Assembly: GCA_027858795.1 (NCBI GenBank)
Contig: JAQICF010000139.1
Span: forward strand, 1-32,633
Reading direction: 5' to 3'
Length of the DNA: 32,633 nt
From: Candidatus Delongbacteria bacterium
Lineage (GTDB): Bacteria; Delongbacteria; UBA4055
Part shown: positions 17,561-26,406 of the stretch, in pieces
Position numbering within the stretch: position 1 is the first letter of the stretch
How the letters are laid out: each line of letters starts with the position of its first letter
The notes under the pieces: model-generated
The model's input: the letters and a program-made list of their open reading frames with translations, nothing else
Databases searched by the model: none
Told to the model about the DNA's origin: nothing
Position numbers and translations under genes: made by a program

Positions 17561-17653
17561 ATTTGTTTTAGCATTTATAATATTCTTATATATTCTTATT
17601 TATATCTAAGTAATATAGTATAGTTGAAATATTTTTCCTAAAGGAGACATTTG

Positions 17654-20344
17654 ATGTCAAAGAAACTTTTTTTAATAGATGGATATGCTTTAATATACAG
17701 GGCTTTTTTTGCTTTCGGAACAAAACCTTTATTGACAAAGGAAGGTTTTAATATCAGTGCGTTATACGGATTTTTCAATTCGCTATTTTCCCTGATAGAA
17801 AAAGAGAAACCTGAATATATGGCTATAGTACTCGATACAAAAGCTCCAACGTTCAGGCATAAAATGTATCCCGAATACAAAGCTACCAGAGAAAAAATGC
17901 CGGAAGAATTAAGTAATCAAATTCCTCTGCTCTACGAAATAATAGAAGCAACCAATATCACTACCATTTCAAAAGATGGTTTTGAAGCGGATGATCTGAT
18001 CGGTGTAATGGCAAAACAGGCATCACAGGAAGGCTTTGAAACCTATATTTATTCTTCCGATAAAGACCTTACTCAATTAGTAACCGAGAATGTGTTTATA
18101 TATGATCCAAAAGAAATTTCAATATTAGATCGTGAAGGAATTAAGAAAAAATTCGAACTTTATCCTGAGCAGATCATAGATTATTTATCGTTGATGGGGG
18201 ATAACTCTGATAATATTCCCGGAGTACCAAAGGTAGGAAAGAAAACGGCAATAAAACTCTTACTGGAATTTGGCACTTTGGAAAATATTTACGAAAATTT
18301 AGATAATATCAAAGGTAACGCTGTCAGAGAATCATTGAAAAACAATAGACATTTAGCAGATCTGTCAAAGAAACTAGTCACATTAGATACAAACATTGAC
18401 ATTGATTTTGAAATTGAAGATACACATGTAAAGACCCATAATTATGAAAAATTATCTGATTACTTTTTTAAGTTGAACATGAAAAAACTTCTTAGATATC
18501 TTGAAGAATACAAGGGAGTTGAAACTAAACTGGAAAAAGTGCTTGAATATGATCCTGAAGTTCAAAAATATAAAGAGATAAAGAGCAAAGAAGAGATAGA
18601 AGAGTTGATAAAAGAAGTGAAAAGTAAAAAAAAGTTATCCGTTTTCGCCGAACTTTCCGGTAATAATCCACTGGATTTCAGAATCAAAGGACTGGCAATT
18701 TCTATAAAAGAAAATGAAGTGTCATATATTAAAAGGATCGAAAGTTCTGAAATAGACAATCAACTAAGTTTATTCGAAGAAAAAGTAGATTGTATAGAAG
18801 AAACTCTGTTACTGCTGAAACCATTGTTTGAAAATCAGAATATCAAATTTATAGGCTATAATTTAAAACCGATGATCCATGCATTGTATAACCATGGAAT
18901 ATCTTTTAATGGTAAAATTTATGATCTTCTTATAGCAGACTACATAATGTATTCATCCAACTTTAATCATAGCTTATCAGCCAGAATATATAAACTATTG
19001 AATTATAAAATGATCGATCCGAAATCAGATGCATTTAGTGAAGATATTAAAAGTTGTGAAAGAGCCGAACTGCTATTTAGACTATACTTTAGATCCAAGG
19101 AAAAATTCGGGATAGAAAAGGAACTACACACTGTTTTCGCTGATATAGAAATTCCATTAATTCGCGCATTAGTAGAAGCAGAGAGAAATGGAATAATTGT
19201 AGATCGTGATTATTTGCAGAACATGTCCAATGAAATAAAGGAAGAAACAAAAAAAATAACGATCGATATTTACGAACTTTCAGGACAAAAATTCAACATT
19301 GATTCTCCAAAGCAGTTAAGTGAAGTTTTATTCGAAAAATTAAACTTCAAGCATGGCAGGAAAGGCAAAAGTGGAACTTATTCTACCGACCAAAGTGTTC
19401 TTCACAAACTTGCCACGGAAGGAAATGTAATTGCAGAACATTTATTAAAGTACAGAGAATTGACTAAATTAAATAATACTTATGCAGCTGGATTATTGAA
19501 ACATATCAACAAGGAAACTGGAAGAATTCATACTTCATATTTGCAGTATATTGCGTCGACAGGTAGATTATCATCAGTTAATCCTAATTTGCAGAATATC
19601 CCAATTAAGAATGCGGAAGGTGAGAATATAAGAAAAGCTTTCAAAGCTAAGAATGGTTATAAATTGGTTGCAGCAGATTATTCTCAGATAGAATTAAGAA
19701 TATTAGCTCATTTCTGCGGAGATGAAAATTTAATTGAAGCTTTCAACAATAACATTGACATTCATACCGCAACAGCATCAAAGTTATTTAATGTGCCCAT
19801 AGAAGATGTTGATAAAGAGTTGAGATCAAAAGCAAAAACGGCAAATTTTGCAGTTCTTTACGGTAAATCAAAGTTCGGTTTGAGCGAAGATATGAATATA
19901 AGCTTTGATGAAGCAGCCGAGTTTATAGATAATTATTTTGCTCAGTTCAGCAATATAAAAGAATATATTGATAACACTGTTATATACTTGGAACAATACG
20001 GCTATGTTAAAACTCTCTTCGGTAGAAAAAGAGAAATTCCAGAAGCAAGATCGTCAAATAAGAATATTCAGAGTGCAGCCAATAGGGCAGCTGTGAACGC
20101 ACCAATTCAAGGTACTTCCGCAGATATTATTAAGTTTGCTATGATAAATATATATAACAAAATCGAAAAATTTGATGCTAAGATGCTACTTCAAGTCCAT
20201 GACGAACTTATATTTGAAGTAAGAGAAGAAGAAATCGAATCATTTTCATTGTTCGTGAAAGATTCAATGGAGAATATTGTAAAACTTAAGGTTCCTCTTA
20301 CTGTAAACATCGGAGTAGGAGATAACTGGCTGGAAGCGCACTAA
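17654..20344 (+). CDS. polA: DNA polymerase I (5' nuclease and polymerase active, proofreading domain degenerate)
   Basis: This repair and Okazaki-fragment polymerase has 896 residues. AAGGAG (17641-17646) sets the ATG at 17654 as start, rather than the TTG one codon earlier. The 5' nuclease domain (1-290) keeps its acidic cluster: D9, D61, D113, D114, D136, D138, D183 and D186. The polymerase domain (about 490-896) has motif A with D675 (DYSQIELR), an O-helix with R724, K728, F732 and Y736, and motif C with D850 (QVHDELIF). Phe732 predicts discrimination against dideoxynucleotides. Odd: in the 3'-5' exonuclease domain (about 325-480) the DxE of motif I is missing (FAELSG), motif II reads NLKPM with Met407 in place of Asp, and motif III reads SCERAE. 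All metal ligands appear lost, so no proofreading is expected. An unusual Ala733 replaces the usual Gly after F732. Confidence 0.95.
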   Translation: MSKKLFLIDGYALIYRAFFAFGTKPLLTKEGFNISALYGFFNSLFSLIEKEKPEYMAIVLDTKAPTFRHKMYPEYKATREKMPEELSNQIPLLYEIIEATNITTISKDGFEADDLIGVMAKQASQEGFETYIYSSDKDLTQLVTENVFIYDPKEISILDREGIKKKFELYPEQIIDYLSLMGDNSDNIPGVPKVGKKTAIKLLLEFGTLENIYENLDNIKGNAVRESLKNNRHLADLSKKLVTLDTNIDIDFEIEDTHVKTHNYEKLSDYFFKLNMKKLLRYLEEYKGVETKLEKVLEYDPEVQKYKEIKSKEEIEELIKEVKSKKKLSVFAELSGNNPLDFRIKGLAISIKENEVSYIKRIESSEIDNQLSLFEEKVDCIEETLLLLKPLFENQNIKFIGYNLKPMIHALYNHGISFNGKIYDLLIADYIMYSSNFNHSLSARIYKLLNYKMIDPKSDAFSEDIKSCERAELLFRLYFRSKEKFGIEKELHTVFADIEIPLIRALVEAERNGIIVDRDYLQNMSNEIKEETKKITIDIYELSGQKFNIDSPKQLSEVLFEKLNFKHGRKGKSGTYSTDQSVLHKLATEGNVIAEHLLKYRELTKLNNTYAAGLLKHINKETGRIHTSYLQYIASTGRLSSVNPNLQNIPIKNAEGENIRKAFKAKNGYKLVAADYSQIELRILAHFCGDENLIEAFNNNIDIHTATASKLFNVPIEDVDKELRSKAKTANFAVLYGKSKFGLSEDMNISFDEAAEFIDNYFAQFSNIKEYIDNTVIYLEQYGYVKTLFGRKREIPEARSSNKNIQSAANRAAVNAPIQGTSADIIKFAMINIYNKIEKFDAKMLLQVHDELIFEVREEEIESFSLFVKDSMENIVKLKVPLTVNIGVGDNWLEAH

Positions 20345-20356
20345 ATAATTCCGTAA

Positions 20357-20376
20357 AGACGTGATTTATCACGTCT
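20357..20376. repeat. Palindromic repeat of the AGACG/CGTCT family
   Basis: Arms AGACGTGAT (20357-20365) and ATCACGTCT (20368-20376) pair perfectly around TT. It begins 13 bases after the polA stop and is not followed by a T-run. The inner bases differ from those at 14677 and 29730 but remain complementary. Confidence 0.7.
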
Positions 20377-20390
20377 CTATTTAGGTGTGG

Positions 20391-20413
20391 ATTCCCGTGT
20401 CAAGCACGAGAAT
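20391..20413. repeat. Palindromic repeat with covarying stem (second copy of the 2072 type)
   Basis: Arms ATTCCCGTG (20391-20399) and CACGAGAAT (20405-20413) around TCAAG. It aligns with 2072-2094, including the preceding TGTGG. The stem differs at two paired positions, both compensated, and keeps the same C-A mismatch, which is a T-G wobble on the minus strand. Confidence 0.7.
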
Positions 20414-20430
20414 GACAAAATATAAAAATC

Positions 20431-20450
20431 GGGCGAATAATGATTCGCCC
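20431..20450. repeat. Palindromic repeat of the GGGNCGA type
   Basis: Arms GGGCGAAT (20431-20438) and ATTCGCCC (20443-20450) pair perfectly around AATG and are followed by CTAC. It is related to 2036-2056, where the stem is GGGACGA/TCGTCCC preceded by GTAG. Confidence 0.65.
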
Positions 20451-20467
20451 CTACAAAGGATTAAATT

Positions 20468-23400
20468 ATGTTATCAAAATACTTACCGGCACATTTTACT
20501 GATATATATAGTGAAATAAAGAAAAATAATTATGTTCGAAAAGACGGTAGTGTTATGTTTGCTGATATTTCAGGATTCACTAAAATGAGTGAAAGACTTA
20601 CTGCAAAAGGAAAAGAAGGAAGTGAAGAAATATCAAGAATAATCAATGACGTTTTTGAGAGATTAATATCTTTGGTCAGTTCTTCAGGTGGATCAGTATA
20701 TAAATTTGGTGGTGATGCTATTACAGTGTTTTTCCCTGATACAATAGATAAAAAAATAGTTTTGAATACTGCGATTGAAATGCAAAAAGCTATATCTGAA
20801 TTTGAAAAAATAAAGACTATCGCAGGTATATTTTCACTGAAAATGAAAATAGGTCTAGCTTCTGGAAGTTCCCTTATTGGGCAGCTTGGCAAAGAGAGTA
20901 AGGGATACTTCTTAGCAGGTGAAACACTTGATAGGGCATGCGATTGTGAACATTCAGCAAATCAGGATGATATTATTGTAACAAAAGAATACTACGGATT
21001 GATCGACAAAAAAAAATATGAGAAAATAAAGAAATTCTACAAAGTTACATATTCTCAAGATACTAAAACAGGCATAAAACTAGAGAAAATAAAAAGAAAA
21101 CAAGCTAAGTGGCATAAAGAATTTATTAGTGATGTAATAATTGAAAGAGAAGTTTCCGGTGGTGGTACAAAAGCTGGGGAGCTTAGAAATTGTGCTGTTA
21201 TATTTTTAAATTTTACCGGAATTGAATATGGTAAAAATTTCAACTACAAGATACTTGATGATTTTTATACATTGGCATCAACGACAATACGTAAGTATAA
21301 CGGGTATATCAACAAAATAGATATGGGAGACAAGGGCAATAAACTTATTATGCTTTTTGGTGCTCCTATAGCAACTGAAAAGAACGAGGAATATGCATTA
21401 AGAGCTGTTGAAGAATTAAGAAACCTCTGTCCAAAGGAAATTACAATTCGTATTGGAATAAATAACGGGAATATTTATTTTGGTGTTATCGGTGCTTCTC
21501 ACAGAAGAGAATTCACTGTTATGGGTAATGCTGTAAATCTAAGTGCCAGATTAATGGCTTCAGCTGAAGAGAATGAGATCGTGATATCTTCAGCAATTTC
21601 TAAAAGAGTACCAGAGATAGAGTTAAAAAGTAAAAGAGAACTGAAACTTAAAGGAGTGAAAGAGTTATTTGAAGTGTCAACTTTCAAGCATTTACTGGAA
21701 ACGAGAAGAAGTAAAAGATTTAAGTTGATCGGTAGGAAAAATGAGCAAAAGTTATACAAAGATATTGTAGAAAAGGGTAAAGGCTTCCTGGTAAACATTA
21801 AAGCTGAAGCTGGCTTAGGAAAATCTGTTCTCGTAAACAAGTTCTTCGAAAATAGATTAAAAGATGGAAAATGTTATTTGGTTAATTGCTTAAGCTATAC
21901 AAATAATAATTCTTTTTTTGCGGTAAAGGAATTAATCTCAAGATTTGCTGAAGTTAGAGTATTTGATGATCTAGATACGAAACTAAAAAAGCTAAAAGTA
22001 TTATTAAAGAAGATCGGAGAAGAAGAAAGTACCAATCTTTACGCATCGTTTTTATCATGGAAAGATTTTGAAGGTGATGAATCAGATCCAAGTTTAAAAG
22101 ATTTTTTTATAGATATATCTACAGCGATATTTTACAGAATTATAAAGAAAGAAAGGTCGATTCTATTTATTGAAGATACTCATTGGATGGATTCTGCTTC
22201 AATAGATTTCTTTAAGTCGACATTGAATATTTTTGACAAGAAAACTGATGCAGGATATATGCATTTTGTTTTCAGGCCTGATCAACAAATGGAATATTTT
22301 ACTGATCATGAAAACTCAGCAACAATAACTTTACAGAATCTTGAATTTGAGGATGGTAAAGAATTCTTATTACAGAAATTTAATCTAATTTCGATATCTA
22401 AAAGGATCTACGAACAAATATTTCTAAAAACCAAGGGGAATCCTTTTTTCATTGAGGAGATATTGTTATCATTGAAGAACGAAGGTAATTTTATTGAAGT
22501 TTTTAAACGAGGTAAAAAGGTAGAGATCATTGATAAATTCGTATCAGAAAGAGATCGGAAATTAGCTATGTTAGAACAACAGGATATGAAATTCAAACTT
22601 AAACCTTCGATCAAAACAATAAATATCCCTGACAATGTTAATGATATGGTCTTGACAAGAATAGATAAGCTTGATGAGAACAGTAAGACAATATTAAAAA
22701 TATCATCAGTGATCGGTAGAGTATTTCAGTTTGATATCCTGAAGCAATTACAGAATTTAAAAGAGATAGCCAAAAAATTAAATATCAAGGATAGTTTATT
22801 CGATCTTACAAAATTCGACCTTACACTTTTTGAGGAGACTAGTGAAAATGAATATCTCTTTAAACATGCCATAACTCAGGAAGTTGCTTATGAAACTTTA
22901 CTATTCTCAATGAGAAGAAAATTTCATTCAAGTATTGCAAAACTTTATGAAGAAAATTATAAAGGTAATATCGCTGATGCCTACGAACTATTAGCATATC
23001 ATTACAGGCATACGAGTAATAAAGAAAAGGCAAAGTATTATTTACTGAGATCTGCTATCTCAGCAAAGAACAAATTTTCATATAAGGAATCTTTTAAATA
23101 CCTTAATGACTATAGAAAATATAAAATGTCACTAGAAGAAAAAACAGATAGTTATTTTTATGATATCGAGATGTATCGAACATTAGAAAAGAATAAAAAG
23201 GCTATGGAGATATGTGAAAACTTGATAAAAAAATATCCGGAAAATTCACTTTATTGGCAAAAAATAAAAATCAAGAAAATAAATATATTAAGAAGAAATT
23301 CTGAATATAAGCAAGTACTTAAACAATTCAATACGATAAATAAATTTGCAAACAAAGATTTAGAAATTGCAGCTGCGATAGAATTGATATATTCAAAAAT

Positions 23401-24373
23401 AAGATTGCGGGATAATAAGAATATAGATAATTTGATCATCGCTCTGGAGAAGAATATCTTAAAATCGAAAGTTCGAAAATTTAAGGGTGATATCTTGAGT
23501 ATAAAAGGTCTAAGATTATTCTATGAAAGTAATTTTACAGAAGCAGTAAAGGTGTACAAAAAATTAGAAAAGGTTACAAGTAAATATAATTTACTAAATG
23601 ATAAATTCTCAGCATTAAACGCGATTGCATCAGCTTATGGTCAAATGGGAGAAATGGATAAAGCATTTCATTATTTTGAAAAAGTTTATTTAGAAGCGAA
23701 AAAGATACATAATAACGATCTTATTATGAGAGCGATTGATGGTTTAGCAAAAGTAAGTTATGTAAAAGGTGATTTTCAAAAAGCAGAGAAATACATAAAG
23801 GATGGAATTAAACTTACCAGCAGAACCGGAAAGATCAAAATAACTGAATTATTGCTTGAGAGTTTAAGTAATGTAAGGTTAGGCCAAGGTAAATATGATG
23901 ATGTCTTGGAAATCTGTAATCAGAGAGAGGATATTGCAAAAAAAATTAATGATGATACAAGATTAGCAATGATATGGGATATTAAAGGTGATACGATTTA
24001 TAAAAAAGGTAAATTTAAGGAAGCTTTGAAGATCTATAAAGAAAATCTAGCATTCTCAAAAAAGATCAAATATATAATTGGCGTTGGACACTCTTATGGT
24101 AATATTGCAAATTGTTATGCGGAGTTGGGAGATATTAACGAGAGTATCAAGTTCTACAAAAAGCAGATAAAATACTCTAAGGATCATAATGATATTTTTT
24201 CAGAAGGAAAAGCAATGTTCAACCTTGCATATACTTACTACGAAGACTTGAAAGATATTGAAATAGCAAGAGAGGCTTTTCAGATCGCAAAGGATATATT
24301 TAAAAAAGTGGGTTTCAAAGCCGGGTTGGATCAGGCTCTTGAGATGCTGAAAGAAATAGATGAAAATAAATAG
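20468..24373 (+). CDS. sAC-like class III adenylate cyclase: tandem cyclase domains, ATPase, TPR repeats
   Basis: The 1301-residue cytoplasmic protein has the architecture of animal soluble adenylyl cyclase. Cyclase domain C1 (about 25-190) carries both metal-binding Asp, D33 (FADISGF) and D83 (KFGGDA), but lacks the Asn-Arg pair. C2 (about 238-405) lacks the first Asp (FLNFTG) but has K283 (NKIDMGDKG), T350, N357 and R361 (TVMGNAVNLSAR), so the two domains should form one complementary active site. Thr rather than Asp at 350 is the class IIIb (bicarbonate-responsive) signature. K79 and R156 match the bicarbonate-binding Lys95 and Arg176 of human sAC. A STAND-type ATPase module follows, with a P-loop AEAGLGKS (446-453; the usual first Gly is Ala) and Walker B LFIEDTHW (D570). 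The rest, to residue 1301, is TPR-like helical repeats. An AAGGA site precedes the ATG. It heads the operon with the lipoproteins, porX and lpxD. ATP as substrate is inferred from K283/T350. Confidence 0.9.
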   Translation: MLSKYLPAHFTDIYSEIKKNNYVRKDGSVMFADISGFTKMSERLTAKGKEGSEEISRIINDVFERLISLVSSSGGSVYKFGGDAITVFFPDTIDKKIVLNTAIEMQKAISEFEKIKTIAGIFSLKMKIGLASGSSLIGQLGKESKGYFLAGETLDRACDCEHSANQDDIIVTKEYYGLIDKKKYEKIKKFYKVTYSQDTKTGIKLEKIKRKQAKWHKEFISDVIIEREVSGGGTKAGELRNCAVIFLNFTGIEYGKNFNYKILDDFYTLASTTIRKYNGYINKIDMGDKGNKLIMLFGAPIATEKNEEYALRAVEELRNLCPKEITIRIGINNGNIYFGVIGASHRREFTVMGNAVNLSARLMASAEENEIVISSAISKRVPEIELKSKRELKLKGVKELFEVSTFKHLLETRRSKRFKLIGRKNEQKLYKDIVEKGKGFLVNIKAEAGLGKSVLVNKFFENRLKDGKCYLVNCLSYTNNNSFFAVKELISRFAEVRVFDDLDTKLKKLKVLLKKIGEEESTNLYASFLSWKDFEGDESDPSLKDFFIDISTAIFYRIIKKERSILFIEDTHWMDSASIDFFKSTLNIFDKKTDAGYMHFVFRPDQQMEYFTDHENSATITLQNLEFEDGKEFLLQKFNLISISKRIYEQIFLKTKGNPFFIEEILLSLKNEGNFIEVFKRGKKVEIIDKFVSERDRKLAMLEQQDMKFKLKPSIKTINIPDNVNDMVLTRIDKLDENSKTILKISSVIGRVFQFDILKQLQNLKEIAKKLNIKDSLFDLTKFDLTLFEETSENEYLFKHAITQEVAYETLLFSMRRKFHSSIAKLYEENYKGNIADAYELLAYHYRHTSNKEKAKYYLLRSAISAKNKFSYKESFKYLNDYRKYKMSLEEKTDSYFYDIEMYRTLEKNKKAMEICENLIKKYPENSLYWQKIKIKKINILRRNSEYKQVLKQFNTINKFANKDLEIAAAIELIYSKIRLRDNKNIDNLIIALEKNILKSKVRKFKGDILSIKGLRLFYESNFTEAVKVYKKLEKVTSKYNLLNDKFSALNAIASAYGQMGEMDKAFHYFEKVYLEAKKIHNNDLIMRAIDGLAKVSYVKGDFQKAEKYIKDGIKLTSRTGKIKITELLLESLSNVRLGQGKYDDVLEICNQREDIAKKINDDTRLAMIWDIKGDTIYKKGKFKEALKIYKENLAFSKKIKYIIGVGHSYGNIANCYAELGDINESIKFYKKQIKYSKDHNDIFSEGKAMFNLAYTYYEDLKDIEIAREAFQIAKDIFKKVGFKAGLDQALEMLKEIDENK

Positions 24374-24441
24374 AACTTTTAGCTAAAAAAATAGTAAATT
24401 ACAAATAGTAAATAATAAACATGTAAGTAAAAGGAAAAAGA

Positions 24442-24954
24442 ATGAAATTACTCAATAAAATTGTACTTGTTATACTGGTTACTTTTATAATAACAAATTG
24501 TGCTCTCACTCCTACGAAAAATAGTTTCGAAAAAGTTGATGATGCAGATATGAAAAAAGTAGAGATCCCAGTAGTTAATACTGAATATAAACCAAGTTTA
24601 GATAAAAACATTCATAAAGAAAAATCTGTTTTATCCCGAGCATATACACTTGATAAAGTTGAAGTATCCAAAAAGAAAAACGGGATCCTAATAAGATTTA
24701 GATATGATGGTGAAGATCCAAAAGAAAATATATCAACATTTTTTAGTGGAGATAGGTTTTTTAATATAACATTCTTTAAAGGTGAATTCGGGTCTGATAT
24801 AAAACAAAGTTTTTTTAATAGTTCAATTATAAGAAACCTTCAATTTTTTGAATTTGAAGAATCAGTACAAGTTACAGTAAGGTTAAAAGATGATCATAAA
24901 TCAACTTTTATACAAACAGATGATGATTTTATTATAATTTCGGTGTTCAGCTAA
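24442..24954 (+). CDS. Putative lipoprotein with AMIN-like beta domain
   Basis: The 170-residue product has a hydrophobic signal sequence ending in ITNC, with Cys20 as the likely lipidated residue; Asn at -1 is unusual for a lipobox. Residues about 65-170 are a beta-rich domain in which a VEVSKKKNGILIRFRY strand, a FFSGDRFFNITF strand and a VQVTVRLKD strand resemble the AMIN domain that targets envelope proteins to peptidoglycan or septa. The resemblance is by pattern only. It follows the cyclase gene by 68 bases, has an AAAGGA site, and its TAA overlaps an ATG whose short reading frame leads nowhere. Confidence 0.7.
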   Translation: MKLLNKIVLVILVTFIITNCALTPTKNSFEKVDDADMKKVEIPVVNTEYKPSLDKNIHKEKSVLSRAYTLDKVEVSKKKNGILIRFRYDGEDPKENISTFFSGDRFFNITFFKGEFGSDIKQSFFNSSIIRNLQFFEFEESVQVTVRLKDDHKSTFIQTDDDFIIISVFS

Positions 24955-24994
24955 TGTTAGATATGTATTTTCTCAATATAAGATAGGTAGAAGA

Positions 24995-26401
24995 ATCAAA
25001 AAGCAAATATTAATATTTTTTCTAATAAGTTTATCGATATCTCAGTTAATCGCAAACACGACAAAAAGATATGAGTTATATAATAGGAAAGCTACTCACT
25101 ACCTTTTAAATGCTTTAATGTTTGAAGAGTTCTCTGATTTTGAGAGAGCGATCACAAATTATGAAACTGCATACAATAGTAGTAATGCTGAAATATTATT
25201 GATTAGTAAAGCTATAAACGAGTATTACTTAGGTAATGATGATGTAGCATTGCGTATCTTTGAAAATATCCCACATCTCCCTGATCAGTTAATTAAGTAC
25301 AAATACTATCAGTATCTTCTAAGTAATACTGAAAGAAAGGAATTTGTTAGTAGTGAACTTCTTAATGAATTGATAGGTTTATATTCACAGGATGCATCAA
25401 AGAGTAAGTTGAAAGAAGGCTTGTTTCTAGTAGAGAAGCTCTTAAAAAACTACATGAAATATAATGATGCTTCTGATTTTGAGCTTTTTATCAAAGATGC
25501 TATAAACAGAGATATCTCTCAAGTGCACAAAGAATATTTTTCAGCAGTTCTCTTTAAGTTTTATTCTGAAGTAGAAATAAATGAAGACAAAGTAACAGAA
25601 TATGTAGATGATCTTGTCCGTAATTATAAAGATAGCGATTATAAACATCTGGTTTTTGTTTACGATGAGTTAATTGATTCTAAAAGACTGGAAAATGCAG
25701 AAAAAGTTTATAATCTACTAAAAAAAATTCGTTATTTAGACCCAGAGTACTATATTTTCGACTATTCATTAGAAACAGCAAAGGGTAACTCCAAGAAAGC
25801 CAGGAGGATCATTGGATATGCACAAGATTTTTTCCCGGGTATTTTCTTTGAATTATTATCTTTACAGGAATATTTAGATCAGAAAGAACTAAATAATGCC
25901 ACAATTCTTTTCAACAAACTTCTGATGAAGTATCCTGAAAATCTTCAATTATATCAGAGATTTATTATATCATTAATGGAGAATGATTTTATCGACCAAG
26001 CTATTGAGATCTACGAAATAACAATTAGTAAATTTCCCGAGAATACTGTACTGAGAAATAATTATGCATATCTTTTAGCAGAACATGGCAAAGATATGGA
26101 TAAATCAATTGCTTTATCAATAGATGCAGTTGAAAAAGAACCTGATAATATTTCATTTCTCGATACACTTGCTTGGATATATTACATTAAAGGAGATTAT
26201 AAAAAAGCTGAAATATATATTGAGAAAATATTTACTCAAACTGGAGTGTTCTTAGATCCAAATTCAAAAGAGTTATATGATCACTATACAAAGATAAAGA
26301 CAAAATTAAATAAGTTAGAAGATTTAGATGAAATTAAAGTAAATGAACTAGCATTAGTTCTTCATGAGTGTGTTAACTCTGCAATGAGTTTACTAAAATA
26401 A
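24995..26401 (+). CDS. Exported TPR protein with non-standard start (AUC) or mutated start codon
   Basis: The first ATG in frame is at 25118, but the frame is open from 24938 and encodes a clear signal peptide before it: with the codon ATC at 24995 read as Met, the N-terminus is MKKQILIFFLISLSISQLIA. No ATG, GTG or TTG exists in frame between 24938 and 25118. The start is therefore a rare AUC, a mutated or misread ATG, or sits behind a frameshift from the ATG at 24954. The 468-residue product contains TPR-like helical pairs (for example LFNKLLMKYPENLQLYQRFI and AEIYIEKIF), ending in a last repeat with NNYAYLLAEHG and FLDTLAWIYYIKGD. It is probably periplasmic. TPR genes adjoining DUF4292-type lipoprotein genes are familiar in Bacteroidota. 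It sits 5 bases before the lipoprotein gene. Confidence 0.75.
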   Translation: MKKQILIFFLISLSISQLIANTTKRYELYNRKATHYLLNALMFEEFSDFERAITNYETAYNSSNAEILLISKAINEYYLGNDDVALRIFENIPHLPDQLIKYKYYQYLLSNTERKEFVSSELLNELIGLYSQDASKSKLKEGLFLVEKLLKNYMKYNDASDFELFIKDAINRDISQVHKEYFSAVLFKFYSEVEINEDKVTEYVDDLVRNYKDSDYKHLVFVYDELIDSKRLENAEKVYNLLKKIRYLDPEYYIFDYSLETAKGNSKKARRIIGYAQDFFPGIFFELLSLQEYLDQKELNNATILFNKLLMKYPENLQLYQRFIISLMENDFIDQAIEIYEITISKFPENTVLRNNYAYLLAEHGKDMDKSIALSIDAVEKEPDNISFLDTLAWIYYIKGDYKKAEIYIEKIFTQTGVFLDPNSKELYDHYTKIKTKLNKLEDLDEIKVNELALVLHECVNSAMSLLK

Positions 26402-26406
26402 AGAAT

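Noticed and set aside
24954..24986. ATG at 24954 overlapping the AMIN-like gene's stop as a small gene
   Set aside because: It gives only 10 codons before TAG and is out of frame with the TPR gene; useful only as a possible frameshift start.
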